A stretch of DNA of 45,513 bases. It comes from Methylobacterium sp. WSM2598. Lineage in GTDB: Bacteria; Pseudomonadota; Alphaproteobacteria; Rhizobiales; Beijerinckiaceae. The position numbers were made by a program, and so were the translations under genes. The stretch is taken from positions 3,531,082 through 3,576,594 of the forward strand of contig NZ_KB900609.1 of NCBI RefSeq assembly GCF_000379105.1, in the 5' to 3' direction. Below are positions 24,811-34,012 of this stretch, in pieces; positions within the stretch are counted from its first letter, which is position 1, and each line of letters starts with the position of its first letter. Below the pieces are notes generated by a model. The model was not told the origin of the DNA. It did no database searches and saw only the letters and a program-made list of their open reading frames with translations.

Positions 24811-27057
24811 CTACGGCCGGTTGCTGCGCGGGAAGCCCCGCGGCGCCATCGCGCCGACGGTGCCGCGGTGGCCCACCCACTTCGCCAGTTCCTCGCCGAC
24901 GACGGTGCGCGTGCGCCCAGCGCTGTCGGGCCAGCTCAGGCCCTCGGCGAGCCTGAAGACGCTCAGATAGGCGAGCGTGCTCTCCCGGTAGCGCTGCAGC
25001 CGGACGCCCTTGCCGCGGGCCATGTCGGGGATCTCGGTGAGCGGGAAGACCACCAGCAGGCGGTTCTCGCCGCAGGCCGCCACGTGGTCGCCCGCCCCGG
25101 CCTCGACGCAGTGGGTCACCGTGGCGGCGCCGTCGAGGGCCACGACCTGCTTGCCCTTGCGGGTATTCGCCACCAGCCCGTCCGCGAGCGTGGTGAAGCC
25201 GCGCCCGTCGCTCGTGCCGAACAAGAGCTTCGCCCCCGCCCGGAAGGGGAAGACCGTGACGATGTCGCTGCCCTCGTCGAGATCGGCCATCAGGCGGATC
25301 GGGTCGCCGAAGCCGCGCCCGCCCGGGAGCTTGGCCGCGTCCAGGGTGAAGACCTTGCCGTTGGTGGCGAGAACCAGGAGCTTCGCGGTCGTCTCGGTCG
25401 GGAAGCTCAGCTTGAGCGCGTCGTCGCCCTTGAACTGCACGGTCGAGAGATCGGCGACGTGGCCCTTGAGCGCCCGGATCCAGCCCTTCTGCGACACGAT
25501 CACGGTGATCGGCTCGCGCTCGATCATCGCCTCGGCGAGGTCGAGGTCGGAGGTGTCGGGCGGGTTCTCCAGGGTGGTGCGGCGGCGGCCGAGCGCCGTC
25601 TCGGGCCCGAAGGTCTTCTTCACCGCCCGCACCTGGCCGGCGATCGACTTCCACTGCAGCGGCTCGGAGTCGAGCAGCGCGTCGAGATCCGCCTTCTCGG
25701 CGGTCAGGGCAGCCTGCTCGCGCTTGAGCTCCATCTCCTCCAGCTTGCGCAGGCTACGCAGGCGGGTGTCGAGGATGGCGTTCGCCTGCACCTCGGTGAG
25801 CTGGAAATGGCGCATCAGCTCGGCCTTGGGCTCGTCCTCCTCGCGGATGATCCGGATCACCTGGTCGAGGTCGAGATAGACGATGAGCAGGCCGCCCAGG
25901 ATCTCCAGGCGCCGCTCGATCTGGCCGAGGCGGTGGCGCGAGCGGCGCTGCAGCACGGTGCGGCGGTGGTCGAGCCACTCGCGCAGCACCTCGGCGAGGC
26001 CGACGACCCGGGGCACCTGCCCGTTCATCAGCACGTTCATGTTGAGGGAGAAGCGGCTCTCCAGTTCGGTGAGCCGGAACAGCGATTCCATCAGCACGAC
26101 CGGGTCCACCGTGCGCGAGCGCGGCTCCAGCACGATGCGGACATCCTCCGCCGATTCGTCCCGGACATCGGCGAGGAGCGGCAGCTTCTTCTCGGTGAGG
26201 AGCTCGGCCATCTTCTCGATGAGCCGCGCCTTCGGCACGCCGTAGGGGATCTCGGTGACCACCACCTGCCAGAGGCCGCGGCCGAGATCCTCCCGCGTCC
26301 AGCGGGCGCGGATCCGGAAGGCGCCGCGGCCGGTCCGGTAGGCCTCCGCGATGGCCTCGGCCGAGTCGATCACCACGCCCCCGGTCGGGAAGTCCGGGCC
26401 CTTCACGAAGCTCGTCAGCTGCGCGGAGGTCGCGGTCGGGTGGGTGATGAGGTAGAGCGCCGCGTCGCAGAGTTCGGCGGCGTTGTGGGGCGGGATCGAG
26501 GTCGCCATGCCGACCGCGATGCCCTGGGCGCCGTTGGCGAGCAGGTTCGGGAAGGCGGCCGGGAGCACGACCGGCTCCTCCTCCTGGCCGTCGTAGTTCG
26601 GCCGGAAATCGACCGCGTCCTCCTCCATCCCGTCCAGGAGGAGCCGCGCCACCTCGGTCATCCGGCACTCGGTGTAGCGCTGGGCCGCCGGGTTGTCGCC
26701 GTCGATGTTGCCGAAATTGCCCTGGCCGTCGACCAGCGGGTAGCGCTGCGCGAAATCCTGCGCGAGGCGCACCAGCGCGTCGTAGACCGCCGTGTCGCCG
26801 TGCGGGTGGTACTTGCCGATCACGTCGCCGACCACGCGGGCGCACTTCTTGTGCGCGGTGCCCGGGTCGAGGCGCAGCATCCTCATCGCGTAGAGGATGC
26901 GCCGGTGGACGGGCTTGAGCCCGTCGCGCGCGTCCGGCAGCGCGCGGTGCATGATCGTCGAGAGCGCGTAGGCGAGGTAGCGCTCCTCCAGCGCCGTTTT
27001 CAGCTCGACGTTCTCGATCCCGTCGCGGTCGGATGGCGGCTCGAACGGCTTGCCCAT
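24811..27057 (-). CDS. parC: DNA topoisomerase IV subunit A
   Basis: A 748-residue type-IIA topoisomerase subunit, the length of ParC rather than GyrA. It decatenates sister chromosomes with ParE. The breakage-reunion domain includes the quinolone region [22 protein letters not shown], with Thr at about 89 where E. coli ParC has Ser80, and the catalytic Tyr128 in QRYTECRM. GyrA-like signatures such as [22 protein letters not shown] follow. The C-terminal beta-pinwheel is short and lacks a GyrA box (QRRGGKG), which supports ParC. A LexA-type box lies 51 bp upstream (27108-27122). recO lies upstream on the same strand with a 66-bp gap. Confidence 0.93.
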   Translation of the reverse strand: MGKPFEPPSDRDGIENVELKTALEERYLAYALSTIMHRALPDARDGLKPVHRRILYAMRMLRLDPGTAHKKCARVVGDVIGKYHPHGDTAVYDALVRLAQDFAQRYPLVDGQGNFGNIDGDNPAAQRYTECRMTEVARLLLDGMEEDAVDFRPNYDGQEEEPVVLPAAFPNLLANGAQGIAVGMATSIPPHNAAELCDAALYLITHPTATSAQLTSFVKGPDFPTGGVVIDSAEAIAEAYRTGRGAFRIRARWTREDLGRGLWQVVVTEIPYGVPKARLIEKMAELLTEKKLPLLADVRDESAEDVRIVLEPRSRTVDPVVLMESLFRLTELESRFSLNMNVLMNGQVPRVVGLAEVLREWLDHRRTVLQRRSRHRLGQIERRLEILGGLLIVYLDLDQVIRIIREEDEPKAELMRHFQLTEVQANAILDTRLRSLRKLEEMELKREQAALTAEKADLDALLDSEPLQWKSIAGQVRAVKKTFGPETALGRRRTTLENPPDTSDLDLAEAMIEREPITVIVSQKGWIRALKGHVADLSTVQFKGDDALKLSFPTETTAKLLVLATNGKVFTLDAAKLPGGRGFGDPIRLMADLDEGSDIVTVFPFRAGAKLLFGTSDGRGFTTLADGLVANTRKGKQVVALDGAATVTHCVEAGAGDHVAACGENRLLVVFPLTEIPDMARGKGVRLQRYRESTLAYLSVFRLAEGLSWPDSAGRTRTVVGEELAKWVGHRGTVGAMAPRGFPRSNRP

Positions 27058-27107
27058 GACTCCCGCTTGTCCCCCCTCAGCTCTACGATGTCCGGCTCGG
27101 AAGCGCG

Positions 27108-27122
27108 GAACATAACACGAAC
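27108..27122 (-). promoter_or_regulatory. Alphaproteobacterial LexA (SOS) box upstream of parC
   Basis: GAAC-ATAACAC-GAAC on the plus strand reads GTTC-N7-GTTC on the minus strand, the exact alphaproteobacterial LexA consensus. It sits between the recO stop and the parC start, where it could control parC. Confidence 0.6.
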
Positions 27123-27123
27123 A

Positions 27124-27864
27124 TCAGCCCGCATCCGCGGTGCCGAGTGCGACGAATCGCTCGCGCGCCTCGGGCGGCGCGAGGCCGCGCGGCGCCCAGA
27201 CGTGCTGGTCGAGGAAATATCCCGTCAAGGTAAATCCCTGGCGAACGGTTCGGGCGGTGGGCGTCGCGCCGGTGCCGCCGGCCTCGCGCGCCACCAGGAA
27301 GTCCGGCAGGGCGAGCAGCCTGTCGCGCCAGGGCTCGCCGGCGGCGGCGCTCACCGCCCGGCCGCTCTTGGGCGAGACGTAGGCGAGGTAGGCGTTGGAG
27401 CCGGTCGCCGCGCAGGCCGAGAGATCGAGGCCGAAGCCGAGTTCGGCGAGCACGGCGAGTTCGAACCGCACCATCAGGGGTGGCGCGATCGCCGCGTCGG
27501 CGAGGTGGTCGATCAGCACCCGGGCGGCCTCGTAGAGGCCCGGATGCGGGTCGCGCTCCGGCAGGAGCCGCAGGAGCGCGGCGGCGTGGGCGAGGCCGTA
27601 GAGGGCGAGGCGTGACCCGATCAGGCGGGCGGCCGCGCTGTCCAGCGGCTCGACCGCGAAGCTGCCGAGGCCGTCGTCGAGCCGCGCCCGCCAGACCGCG
27701 CGCACCCGGTTGCCGGGCTGGAGCACCGGCTGCATCCGGCGCGAGCGCCCGCCATGGACGAGGCCGAGGTGGCGCCCGTGCGCGGCCGTCATCAGTTCGA
27801 GCACCACGCCCGTCTCGCCCAGCCGCCGTGCCCCGAGGACGAGGCCCTCATCGCTCCACTGCAT
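27124..27864 (-). CDS. recO: DNA repair protein RecO
   Basis: A 246-residue recombination mediator that helps RecR load RecA on SSB-coated DNA. The N-terminal OB-fold region begins with the standard [43 protein letters not shown]. The C-terminal helical domain contains [26 protein letters not shown]; the full zinc-cysteine set of other RecOs is not present (a single Cys there). The start at 27864 fits the family even without a strong ribosome site; longer frames upstream look non-coding. parC follows on the same strand. The common neighbour era is absent. Confidence 0.93.
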   Translation of the reverse strand: MQWSDEGLVLGARRLGETGVVLELMTAAHGRHLGLVHGGRSRRMQPVLQPGNRVRAVWRARLDDGLGSFAVEPLDSAAARLIGSRLALYGLAHAAALLRLLPERDPHPGLYEAARVLIDHLADAAIAPPLMVRFELAVLAELGFGLDLSACAATGSNAYLAYVSPKSGRAVSAAAGEPWRDRLLALPDFLVAREAGGTGATPTARTVRQGFTLTGYFLDQHVWAPRGLAPPEARERFVALGTADAG

Positions 27865-28051
27865 GAACCCGAGATAGGCCGCGATGTCGCGAAACAGTAC
27901 GCCGGCCCGCGGGCGGCGAACCGCCACGCTAACCGATTCGTGAGGCGTCACCGCTATTTCGCGAAGGTCGGCCACCGCCCGACATCTTCGCGCCTGATTC
28001 GCCGTGATGCTGTCAAGCGGGGAAAGACGGAAAAGTCGGAGTCGAGTGAGC

Positions 28052-28843
28052 ATGATGTCCGTCGAGATCGATCCCTCGGATCGGCGCCCGCAGGCGGCGG
28101 CGCGCTCCCGGCTGCGCGGGCCGCTGATGCTCGGCGCGGCCGGCCTCCTGGGCCTCGCCACCCTGGGCGCCCTCGCCTACCCGGCCCTGTCGGCGCTCAC
28201 CGCCCCGCGCCCGAGCGGGATCCGGGTCGGGCCGATCCGGGAGATGCCGGAGATCAAGGACGGCGTGCCGGCCCTGCGCGCCGAGACGCCGGCGATCGCG
28301 CCGGAGGCGCCGCCCGCGCGCGTCGTCGCGCTCGCGCCGGCCGCGACGCCCAAGCCCGCCGAAGCGCCCGCGGCCCCCTCGCCGGCACCGCTCGCGCCCG
28401 CCCCGGCCGCGCCCGCCCTGGCCGCGCCCGCCCCGGCCCGGGCCGAAAGTCTCATCACGGGGACGCTCAACCCGCCCCAGCGCTTCGAGCGCCCGGCACC
28501 CGAACCGGCCGCCCCGCCCAGGGAGGCGCCCGCGTCGCCTCCGGCGCCGCCCAAGGCCGAGGCGATGCGCGAGGCCGCGCCCGACCCGGTCAAGCCCGCA
28601 CCCATTCCGGCCAAGGCCGCCGCGAAGCCCGCGAAGCCGGTGCCGAAGCAGGCGGCCAAGCGCGAGAGGACCGAGTCCGCGCGCGTGGCCGCGGCCAAGC
28701 CGGCGCCCGCCGCCCCGGAGGCCGCGCCCGCTGCCCCGGAGGAGAGGACCTTCCTGGGCGTGCCGATCCCGGACTTCGCGCCCGCCGGCAAGGCGATCAA
28801 GGACACGGTGGACGCGGTCATCAGCCTGCCGAGCCGGCTCTGA
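28052..28843 (+). CDS. Pro/Ala-rich single-pass membrane protein, unknown function
   Basis: A 263-residue protein: short basic N-terminus, one transmembrane segment ([25 protein letters not shown], about 32-56), then a long Pro/Ala/Lys-rich region without fold. It ends in a conserved-looking tail [33 protein letters not shown]. The design suggests a periplasmic spacer with a C-terminal binding peptide, but no family is recognised. The start at ATGATG (28052) follows GAGTGAG. It is divergent from recO and convergent with the phosphoesterase gene, 10 bp between stops. Confidence 0.7.
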   Translation: MMSVEIDPSDRRPQAAARSRLRGPLMLGAAGLLGLATLGALAYPALSALTAPRPSGIRVGPIREMPEIKDGVPALRAETPAIAPEAPPARVVALAPAATPKPAEAPAAPSPAPLAPAPAAPALAAPAPARAESLITGTLNPPQRFERPAPEPAAPPREAPASPPAPPKAEAMREAAPDPVKPAPIPAKAAAKPAKPVPKQAAKRERTESARVAAAKPAPAAPEAAPAAPEERTFLGVPIPDFAPAGKAIKDTVDAVISLPSRL

Positions 28844-28853
28844 CGGCAGGCCG

Positions 28854-30569
28854 TCAGATGCCGCGCGGGCGGCCCTCGCCGGCGACCACTTCGAGCACGA
28901 TCCCGTCCCGGTGGAGGCGGCCGTACTCGTCGGTCGCCTCGACGCTGAGGCGGTGGGTGCCGGGGGCGATGTCCCGCGGCAGCCGCGCGGTCCAGATATG
29001 CGAGGACGGCTCGGCCTTCACCCAGGACTTCCGCGCGGCCGAGAAGCGCGCGTAGAGGGCGGCCACGAACGGGTCGGGCCGCCTTGTGCGGGTCATGGGC
29101 AGCGGCGCGCCGTCGCCGATGCGGAAGCGCACGCTGGTCCGCGGACCGCCGTCGAAGACGTTGACGACGAGCAGGGAGGCCGCCGCGCTCTCGGCCGGGA
29201 CCGGCGAGCCGAACAGGGCGTAGAGCCGCGTGTCGGGCAGCCGCGCGAGGTCGTCGCTGTGGAACTGGCTCTCCAGCACGATGCGCATCTGGCGCCCGGC
29301 ATCCTCGCTCGCCGGCACGTAGCGGGTCGTGTAGTGGCGCCCGCCCCGGATGCTGAGGACGTGGAAGCCGTGCGGCGCGCCGTCGCGGCTGTCCGCGGTG
29401 GCGATGCCGCGGCGGTCGGGCGGGCCGCTCCACCAGGAGCCCGACACCGCGGTCAGCACGTGGTGATGATGGGCGTCGGGCCCGGTGGCGCCGGGGCGGC
29501 CGGCCGCGTCGAGGTAGTGGTGCTCGGTCGTGTGGGTGTGGCCCGAGACGCTGAAGCAGGGGCGGCCCGCGAGCAGCCGCAGCAGGGACTGCCGGTCGAC
29601 GGTGCTCAGCGACGGGTCGTCCGGCCCGAGATCGGTCGCGAGCGGGATGTGCATCGCCACGACCACGAGGCTTTCGCGGGGCGTCTCGCGCAGCACCGCC
29701 TCCACGAAGGCGAGCTGCGCCTCGCCGAACCGGCCCTCGTAGCGCCCGCCCCGCTCCGGCGTGCCGGTCGCGGCGCCGAGGTAGTGGACGTTGTCGAGGA
29801 GCAGGAACAGCACGCCGCCGTGGTGGAGGGCGTAGTAGGGCGCGCCGTAGACCCGCTTGAAGGTCTCGCGGCTGTGGCGCGCGTCCGTCGCCTCGAAGTT
29901 GAGGTCGTGGTTGCCGCCGATGTGGAACCACGGCAGGCCGATCCGGCCCATGATGCGGTTGTGCCGGCCGTAGAGGGAGAGGTCGTCGAACAGCACGTCG
30001 CCGGCGGTGATGCCGAAGGCCGCCTCGATCCCCATGGCCCGGGTCACGGCCGTGTCGCGCACGTAGTCGAGTTCGGTCTGGCTCTCGGGCTGCGGGTCGG
30101 TGAACAGGATCACGTCGAAATCGCCGCCCTCCTGCGCCGGGGTGAGGCCGAAATCGACGGAGGCCGGCAGGGGCCCGGTCGGGGCGATGCCGGGATAGCG
30201 CAGGCTCAGCGCGGCGGGGCTGCCGTTCGGCTGGTGCAGGTAGGCGAAGCGGGGGATGTTGTCCGCGTCCCGCGGCAGCGCGTAGCCGCTGGGCTTGATG
30301 ACGAAGACCATGCCCTCGTCGGAGAGCGGGAGGCGGTAGCGGCCCTGCGTGTCGGTGCGGACGACCTCGCGGCCGTTCGAGACCAGCACGTCCGGGAGGC
30401 CCGGATCGTCGGGCCCGCGCCGGCCGCGTCCGGCGCGGTCCTCGTAGACGACCCCGGTGACCTCCGCACCGACCTCCGCCCCCTGGGCGCCGGCGCCGCG
30501 CGGCGCCAGGGCGAGGGCCGCCGCGCCCGCCACGGTCTCCCGCCGCGTCAGAGTGATTCGCTCCGTCAT
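28854..30569 (-). CDS. Secreted calcineurin-like metallophosphoesterase
   Basis: A 571-residue protein. A twin-arginine-type signal (TLTRRETVAGAAALALAPRGAGA) predicts Tat export. An N-terminal SdrD/prealbumin-like beta domain follows (GVVYEDRAGRGRRGPDDPGLPDVLVSNG, about 38-110). The metallophosphoesterase domain has metal ligands in LFTDPQP (Asp, where the classic motif has DxH), AGDVLFDD, IGGNHD, MHIPL and SGHTHTTEHHY. A C-terminal beta domain ends with DGIVLEVV. This three-part layout is the Metallophos_N / Metallophos / Metallophos_C type. Substrate unknown. It stands alone, 64 bp from yacG. Confidence 0.88.
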   Translation of the reverse strand: MTERITLTRRETVAGAAALALAPRGAGAQGAEVGAEVTGVVYEDRAGRGRRGPDDPGLPDVLVSNGREVVRTDTQGRYRLPLSDEGMVFVIKPSGYALPRDADNIPRFAYLHQPNGSPAALSLRYPGIAPTGPLPASVDFGLTPAQEGGDFDVILFTDPQPESQTELDYVRDTAVTRAMGIEAAFGITAGDVLFDDLSLYGRHNRIMGRIGLPWFHIGGNHDLNFEATDARHSRETFKRVYGAPYYALHHGGVLFLLLDNVHYLGAATGTPERGGRYEGRFGEAQLAFVEAVLRETPRESLVVVAMHIPLATDLGPDDPSLSTVDRQSLLRLLAGRPCFSVSGHTHTTEHHYLDAAGRPGATGPDAHHHHVLTAVSGSWWSGPPDRRGIATADSRDGAPHGFHVLSIRGGRHYTTRYVPASEDAGRQMRIVLESQFHSDDLARLPDTRLYALFGSPVPAESAAASLLVVNVFDGGPRTSVRFRIGDGAPLPMTRTRRPDPFVAALYARFSAARKSWVKAEPSSHIWTARLPRDIAPGTHRLSVEATDEYGRLHRDGIVLEVVAGEGRPRGI

Positions 30570-30633
30570 CCGCCCCTCCCGTGCCGCGCCGGGGTTTCAA
30601 GCACCGGCGCTTGAAGCGCGGATGACGGTACGG

Positions 30634-30831
30634 TCAGGATTCGCCGCTGTCCTCCTCGCCGGGCCCCTCGTCCTCGCGGGCGGGAATGGCGTAGCGGCCG
30701 CTCAGCCAGCGCTGCAGGTCGACATCGGCGCAGCGCTTCGAGCAGAAGGGCCGGAACGGCTCCGCCGCCGGCCTGCCGCAGATCGGGCAGGGCGGGCGCT
30801 TCGCCTCGGGGGCGGGCGGGTCGGCTCCCAT
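30634..30831 (-). CDS. yacG: DNA gyrase inhibitor YacG (zinc protein)
   Basis: A 65-residue protein with a four-cysteine zinc site [29 protein letters not shown], the YacG signature. The Asp/Glu-rich tail is disordered. In E. coli, YacG binds GyrB and blocks DNA binding; the role here is from the family. It follows maf by 7 bp in one operon, an order common in alphaproteobacteria. Confidence 0.92.
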   Translation of the reverse strand: MGADPPAPEAKRPPCPICGRPAAEPFRPFCSKRCADVDLQRWLSGRYAIPAREDEGPGEEDSGES

Positions 30832-30838
30832 GCGGGCC

Positions 30839-31486
30839 TCAGGCGGCGGCGCGCCAGGCGGCGCGCACCGGGAATCCCTCCCCTTCGAGGAGGCCGACCG
30901 TCTCGTAGAGCGGGAGCCCGACCACGGCGCTGTAGGAGCCGACGAGCTTGACCACGAAGCTGCCGGCGAGCCCCTGGATGGCGTAGCCGCCGGCCTTGCC
31001 GCGCCACTCGCCGCTCGCGACGTAAGCCTCGATCTCGCGGGCGTTCAGGCGCTTGAAGCGCACGCGGGTCTCGACGAGGCGCTCGCGGGTGCGGTCGCGC
31101 GGCCCCGCGATGCAGACGGCGGTGTAGACGCGGTGGGTGCGCCCGGACAGCAGCCGCAGGCAGGCCTCGGCCTCGTCCGAGACCTCGGTCTTGGGCAGGA
31201 TGCGCCGCCCGACCGCCACCACGGTGTCGGCCGAGACCACGTAGGCGCCGCGCAGATCCTCCCCGTGCCGGGCGGCCGTGAGGGCCACGTCGAGCTTGGC
31301 GCGGGCGAGGCGGCGCACCAGTTCGCGCGGGCGCTCGCCCTTGAGGGGCGTCTCGTCGAGGTCGGCGGGGAGCAGCGCGTCCGGCTCGATGCCCGCCTGC
31401 TGCAGCAGCGCGAGGCGCCGCGGCGATCCCGAGGCGAGCACGAGCTTCGGCCGCGTGCCCGGCGCAGGGGGGGGAGACTCGATCAT
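30839..31486 (-). CDS. maf: Maf-like nucleoside triphosphate pyrophosphatase
   Basis: A 215-residue Maf/YhdE-YceF family enzyme that hydrolyses non-canonical or excess NTPs (dTTP/UTP or 7-methyl-GTP) and affects septation. Signatures: [20 protein letters not shown] at the N-terminus, the catalytic region [19 protein letters not shown], and [15 protein letters not shown]...[12 protein letters not shown]. The ATG at 31486 is followed by a short extension before the conserved core, and longer frames upstream are not coding-like. It heads maf-yacG, divergent from the tRNA-Gly gene. Confidence 0.93.
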   Translation of the reverse strand: MIESPPPAPGTRPKLVLASGSPRRLALLQQAGIEPDALLPADLDETPLKGERPRELVRRLARAKLDVALTAARHGEDLRGAYVVSADTVVAVGRRILPKTEVSDEAEACLRLLSGRTHRVYTAVCIAGPRDRTRERLVETRVRFKRLNAREIEAYVASGEWRGKAGGYAIQGLAGSFVVKLVGSYSAVVGLPLYETVGLLEGEGFPVRAAWRAAA

Positions 31487-31575
31487 GGCGCGCCCTGGTT
31501 CCGGTGAAGGTGGTCGTCTCGGCGCCGCACCTGCCCTATCTCGCGCCCGCCGTCCAGCCACGGCGAAAACCCCCG

Positions 31576-31604
31576 TGGACAAAGCCGCCGAGTTTGCTTA
31601 GGGT
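31576..31604 (+). promoter_or_regulatory. Candidate tRNA-Gly promoter
   Basis: TGGACA (31576-31581), 17 bp, TAGGGT (31599-31604), about 64 bp before the tRNA. It is plausible but weak. Confidence 0.3.
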
Positions 31605-31667
31605 CCCGACCAATCCGGCACGGCGCCTCGGGCGCTCCGTGGTCGGGCGGCGCCGCACGGCGGCCGC

Positions 31668-31742
31668 GCGGGCGTAGTTCAGTGGTAGAACGTCAGCTTC
31701 CCAAGCTGAATGTCGTCGGTTCGATCCCGATCGCCCGCTCCA
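31668..31742 (+). tRNA. tRNA-Gly(CCC)
   Basis: A full cloverleaf: acceptor stem GCGGGCG (31668-31674) / CGCCCGC (31732-31738), D-arm GTTC...GAAC, anticodon stem TCAGC/GCTGA around loop TTCCCAA (anticodon CCC), T-arm GTCGG-TTCGATC-CCGAT, discriminator T and encoded CCA. It reads codon GGG. Core genes end here and accessory DNA begins immediately downstream, so the tRNA is a likely integration site. Confidence 0.95.
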
Positions 31743-32622
31743 TCCAACTCCTTGATCCCGCTGCTGCTTCGGTTGACCTCGGTGGTCGAGGTGTTCCCCA
31801 TGTTCCCCATGGTGTTCCCCGCCGTTCCTCTTATCCGTTCAGGGTACGTCCGCATCCGACCGGCAAGGGCGTGAGGGCTCGCTCCGTTGTGCCATCAGCC
31901 CGCGTGACTTCCATCGGGCCGCGAGGATGGTGGAGGCTTGCTCTGCCATGGCTAGGCTTGACGCTGCGGCCCGTCGCGCAGGCCGCGGACGGTGCGAACG
32001 CACGGTCTGGCGACGAACGTCGTGGGTCGGCAACGCGCCGATCGTATTGAAAAAACTCAGAGGCGACGCCTGACGCCTCGCCCTATGCCTCGCCGTGTGG
32101 AAGAAGCTTCTCCTTCCGGCTCCCCATACGCCGACTTGCATCGGGTTGCGCGCGTCCGCGCGAATGGCTCTTCTCCGCGCGGCCTAGTGTGGAGCACCGC
32201 ATCGGCCGCTTCCCGAGTTTTTCAACACAATCCGCCACTTCCGGACCTTCGATGATGGTCGCCGGAATGCCCGCTCGCCACCCAACAACGGACCTTCCGA
32301 CATCGGCGACCCCCCCTGCAGCCTTCGCGCCAATTCGTGAAACGCGGGCGTATGGAACCGTTGTCTTGCGTTCGCCGAGCCTCCCCGCGTGAGCCGCCCC
32401 CTGCTGCCCACAACTATCCTCGCCCCCGTTGCCACCGCCGCTGCGGCCTCGCCCGACGTGGGCGCGCCGCGAACGACGAACCCGCACGCGTGAGGTGACC
32501 AACAGCGGCCCGGGGAAGAGCGGTCATCCGCGGTGTTGCGGCCCGAACACGCATCCGCCGTTCAACAGCAGCCAGCATCAAACCGCGTTGTGCCGCGCCA
32601 CCCCACGGCTAAGGCTGGCGGA
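31743..32622. other. Gene-poor stretch behind tRNA-Gly, decayed mobile DNA
   Basis: About 880 bp without a convincing gene. It holds a short direct repeat of GTTCCCC three times (about 31790-31820) directly behind the tRNA and an IS-end-like inverted repeat (32040/32233). Several overlapping short frames have no protein character. No integrase gene or second copy of the tRNA 3' end was found in the window. Confidence 0.5.
32040..32233. repeat. MITE-like sequence with imperfect terminal inverted repeats
   Basis: The left end GATCGTATTGAAAAAACTCAG (32040-32060) and the reverse complement of the right end (32213-32233) agree at about 16 of 20 positions. The 194-bp unit has no transposase frame. 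The TTGAAAAA(A)CTC ends look like those of insertion sequences, so this may be an IS remnant or MITE. Confidence 0.4.
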
Positions 32623-33018
32623 ATGCGGCTGCTCTCCCCCTCGAAGCGCTGGCCACGAACAATGCTGGCCATCGTCCTGGCCTACGTGCTGGCGCTTCAA
32701 GGGCTGCTCGCCCTGCGCGCGACCGTCAGCCACGTCGTCGTCGGGCCCGCCCAGGAGGTCAGCGCGGTCATCTGCCCCGCCCACGCCGACGCCACCGCGT
32801 CGCTGCCCGCGCAGCCGATCCACGCCGAGCACCACGACCTCTGCTGCATCCGCTGCGGTGGGCTCGCGTCTGCGACCCTGCCGATCAGCCCGCCCACATC
32901 CGCCGTGCGGTACGACGCCCAGGCCGCTGACCGGATCAGGGCTCCTCCCGGCCTCAGTCCTCCGATCGCGCTCCCCCGGCCACCTGTCCAGCAGCGCGCG
33001 CCGCCGCGCTTCGTCTGA
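32623..33018 (+). CDS. DUF2946-like small membrane protein of a copper cluster
   Basis: A 131-residue protein. It has one hydrophobic segment (TMLAIVLAYVLALQGLLALRA), then a Cys/His-rich stretch with ICPAHADA and HAEHHDLCCIRCGG, then a Pro-rich tail. The arrangement resembles DUF2946 proteins found with copper-resistance genes, and the Cys/His cluster suggests metal binding outside the membrane. The start at 32623 is chosen because upstream residues in the frame have no protein character. It is the first gene of the row DUF2946-like, outer-membrane protein, copC, copD, all on the same strand with short gaps. Confidence 0.65.
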   Translation: MRLLSPSKRWPRTMLAIVLAYVLALQGLLALRATVSHVVVGPAQEVSAVICPAHADATASLPAQPIHAEHHDLCCIRCGGLASATLPISPPTSAVRYDAQAADRIRAPPGLSPPIALPRPPVQQRAPPRFV

Positions 33019-33060
33019 TCGCACCCGCCGTGCCTTCAGCGAACCGACAGGTGAATTCCC

Positions 33061-34002
33061 ATGCCCTTCAACTCTCGCCGGCTGACCAGCGTCGGGGGCG
33101 GTCTGCTGCTGCTCGCCAGCGCAGGATCAGCCTTCGCCCACGGCGTCGTCGGCAATCGCTTCTTCCCCGCCACGCTCGCCGTCGATGATCCTTTCGTGGC
33201 AGACGAACTCTCGCTGCCCACCTTCGCGATCTTCAAGAACGGCGACAACGCCCGCGAGGTCGATCTCTCGTTCGAGTACTCGAAGCGCTTCACCGAGTAC
33301 CTCGGCGTCTCGTTCGGCGAGACGTGGTCGCACATCCGCCCGGGCGGCAGCGGCTGGCAGAACCTGGAGACCACCTTCAAGTATCAGGCCATCACTAATC
33401 CCGAGCACGAGTTCATCCTGTCCGCCGGCCTCAGCGTGGAGTGGGGTGGAACCGGTGCGACCCGCATCGGGGCCGAGAACTTCAACGTCTACACGCCCAC
33501 GCTCTGGTTCGGGAAAGGCGCGGGCGACCTGCCGGACAGCCTCTCGTGGGCGCGGCCGTTCGCCATCACCGGGCAGGTCGGGTACGCGATCCCCGGTGTG
33601 TCGAGGACGGTCACGTTCAGCGGGATCGACGCCGACAGCGGGCTGCCAACCTTCGACACCGAGTACAACCCGCGCAGCATCGTTTGGGGCGCCACGCTCC
33701 AGTACAGCCTGCCGTACCTCAAGGCGAACGTCGTCGATCTCGGCCTACCCGATTTCTTCAACCACCTGATCCCGCTGGTGGAAGCCTCGTTCAGCACCCC
33801 GGTCAGCAACAACTTCGCCCGGCTGCCCACTACCGGCACGATCAACCCCGGCGTGATCTGGGCGGGTCAGAAGGTGCAGTTCGGGCTGGAGGTGCTGATC
33901 CCGGTGAACCGACAGAGCGGCCGGCACGTTGGCGTGCTCGGACAGATCCACTTCTACCTCGATGACATCTTCCCCAACACGATCGGTCGCCCGCTCTTCT
34001 AG
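33061..34002 (+). CDS. Outer-membrane beta-barrel-like secreted protein of the copper cluster
   Basis: A 313-residue protein with a signal peptide (MPFNSRRLTSVGGGLLLLASAGSAFA, cleavage before HGVVGNRFFP). The mature part is rich in amphipathic strands (VDLSFEYSKRF, LSAGLSVEWGG, WGATLQYSLPYL, VQFGLEVLIPV) and ends HFYLDDIFPNTIGRPLF. It resembles phenol-degradation MetA-like/transporter barrels. It starts 42 bp after the DUF2946-like gene and ends 10 bp before copC, so it belongs to the same unit. A role in metal passage across the outer membrane is inferred from context only. Confidence 0.7.
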   Translation: MPFNSRRLTSVGGGLLLLASAGSAFAHGVVGNRFFPATLAVDDPFVADELSLPTFAIFKNGDNAREVDLSFEYSKRFTEYLGVSFGETWSHIRPGGSGWQNLETTFKYQAITNPEHEFILSAGLSVEWGGTGATRIGAENFNVYTPTLWFGKGAGDLPDSLSWARPFAITGQVGYAIPGVSRTVTFSGIDADSGLPTFDTEYNPRSIVWGATLQYSLPYLKANVVDLGLPDFFNHLIPLVEASFSTPVSNNFARLPTTGTINPGVIWAGQKVQFGLEVLIPVNRQSGRHVGVLGQIHFYLDDIFPNTIGRPLF

Positions 34003-34012
34003 GAGCACGTCG

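Noticed and set aside
24868..27615. A 915-codon plus-strand open frame opposite parC
   Set aside because: It mirrors parC and recO on the other strand; composition is His/Arg/Gly/Glu-rich with no motifs. Long antisense frames are expected at this GC content.
28911..30614. A 567-codon plus-strand frame opposite the phosphoesterase
   Set aside because: Shadow frame; the minus-strand gene has all metallophosphoesterase motifs and a Tat signal.
31682..32050. A 122-codon frame starting inside tRNA-Gly
   Set aside because: It begins in the tRNA and has no protein character; the cloverleaf is complete.
32083..32502. A 139-codon minus-strand frame in the gene-poor stretch
   Set aside because: Overlaps the MITE-like repeat and other frames; Arg/Gly/Ser-rich with no recognisable domain.
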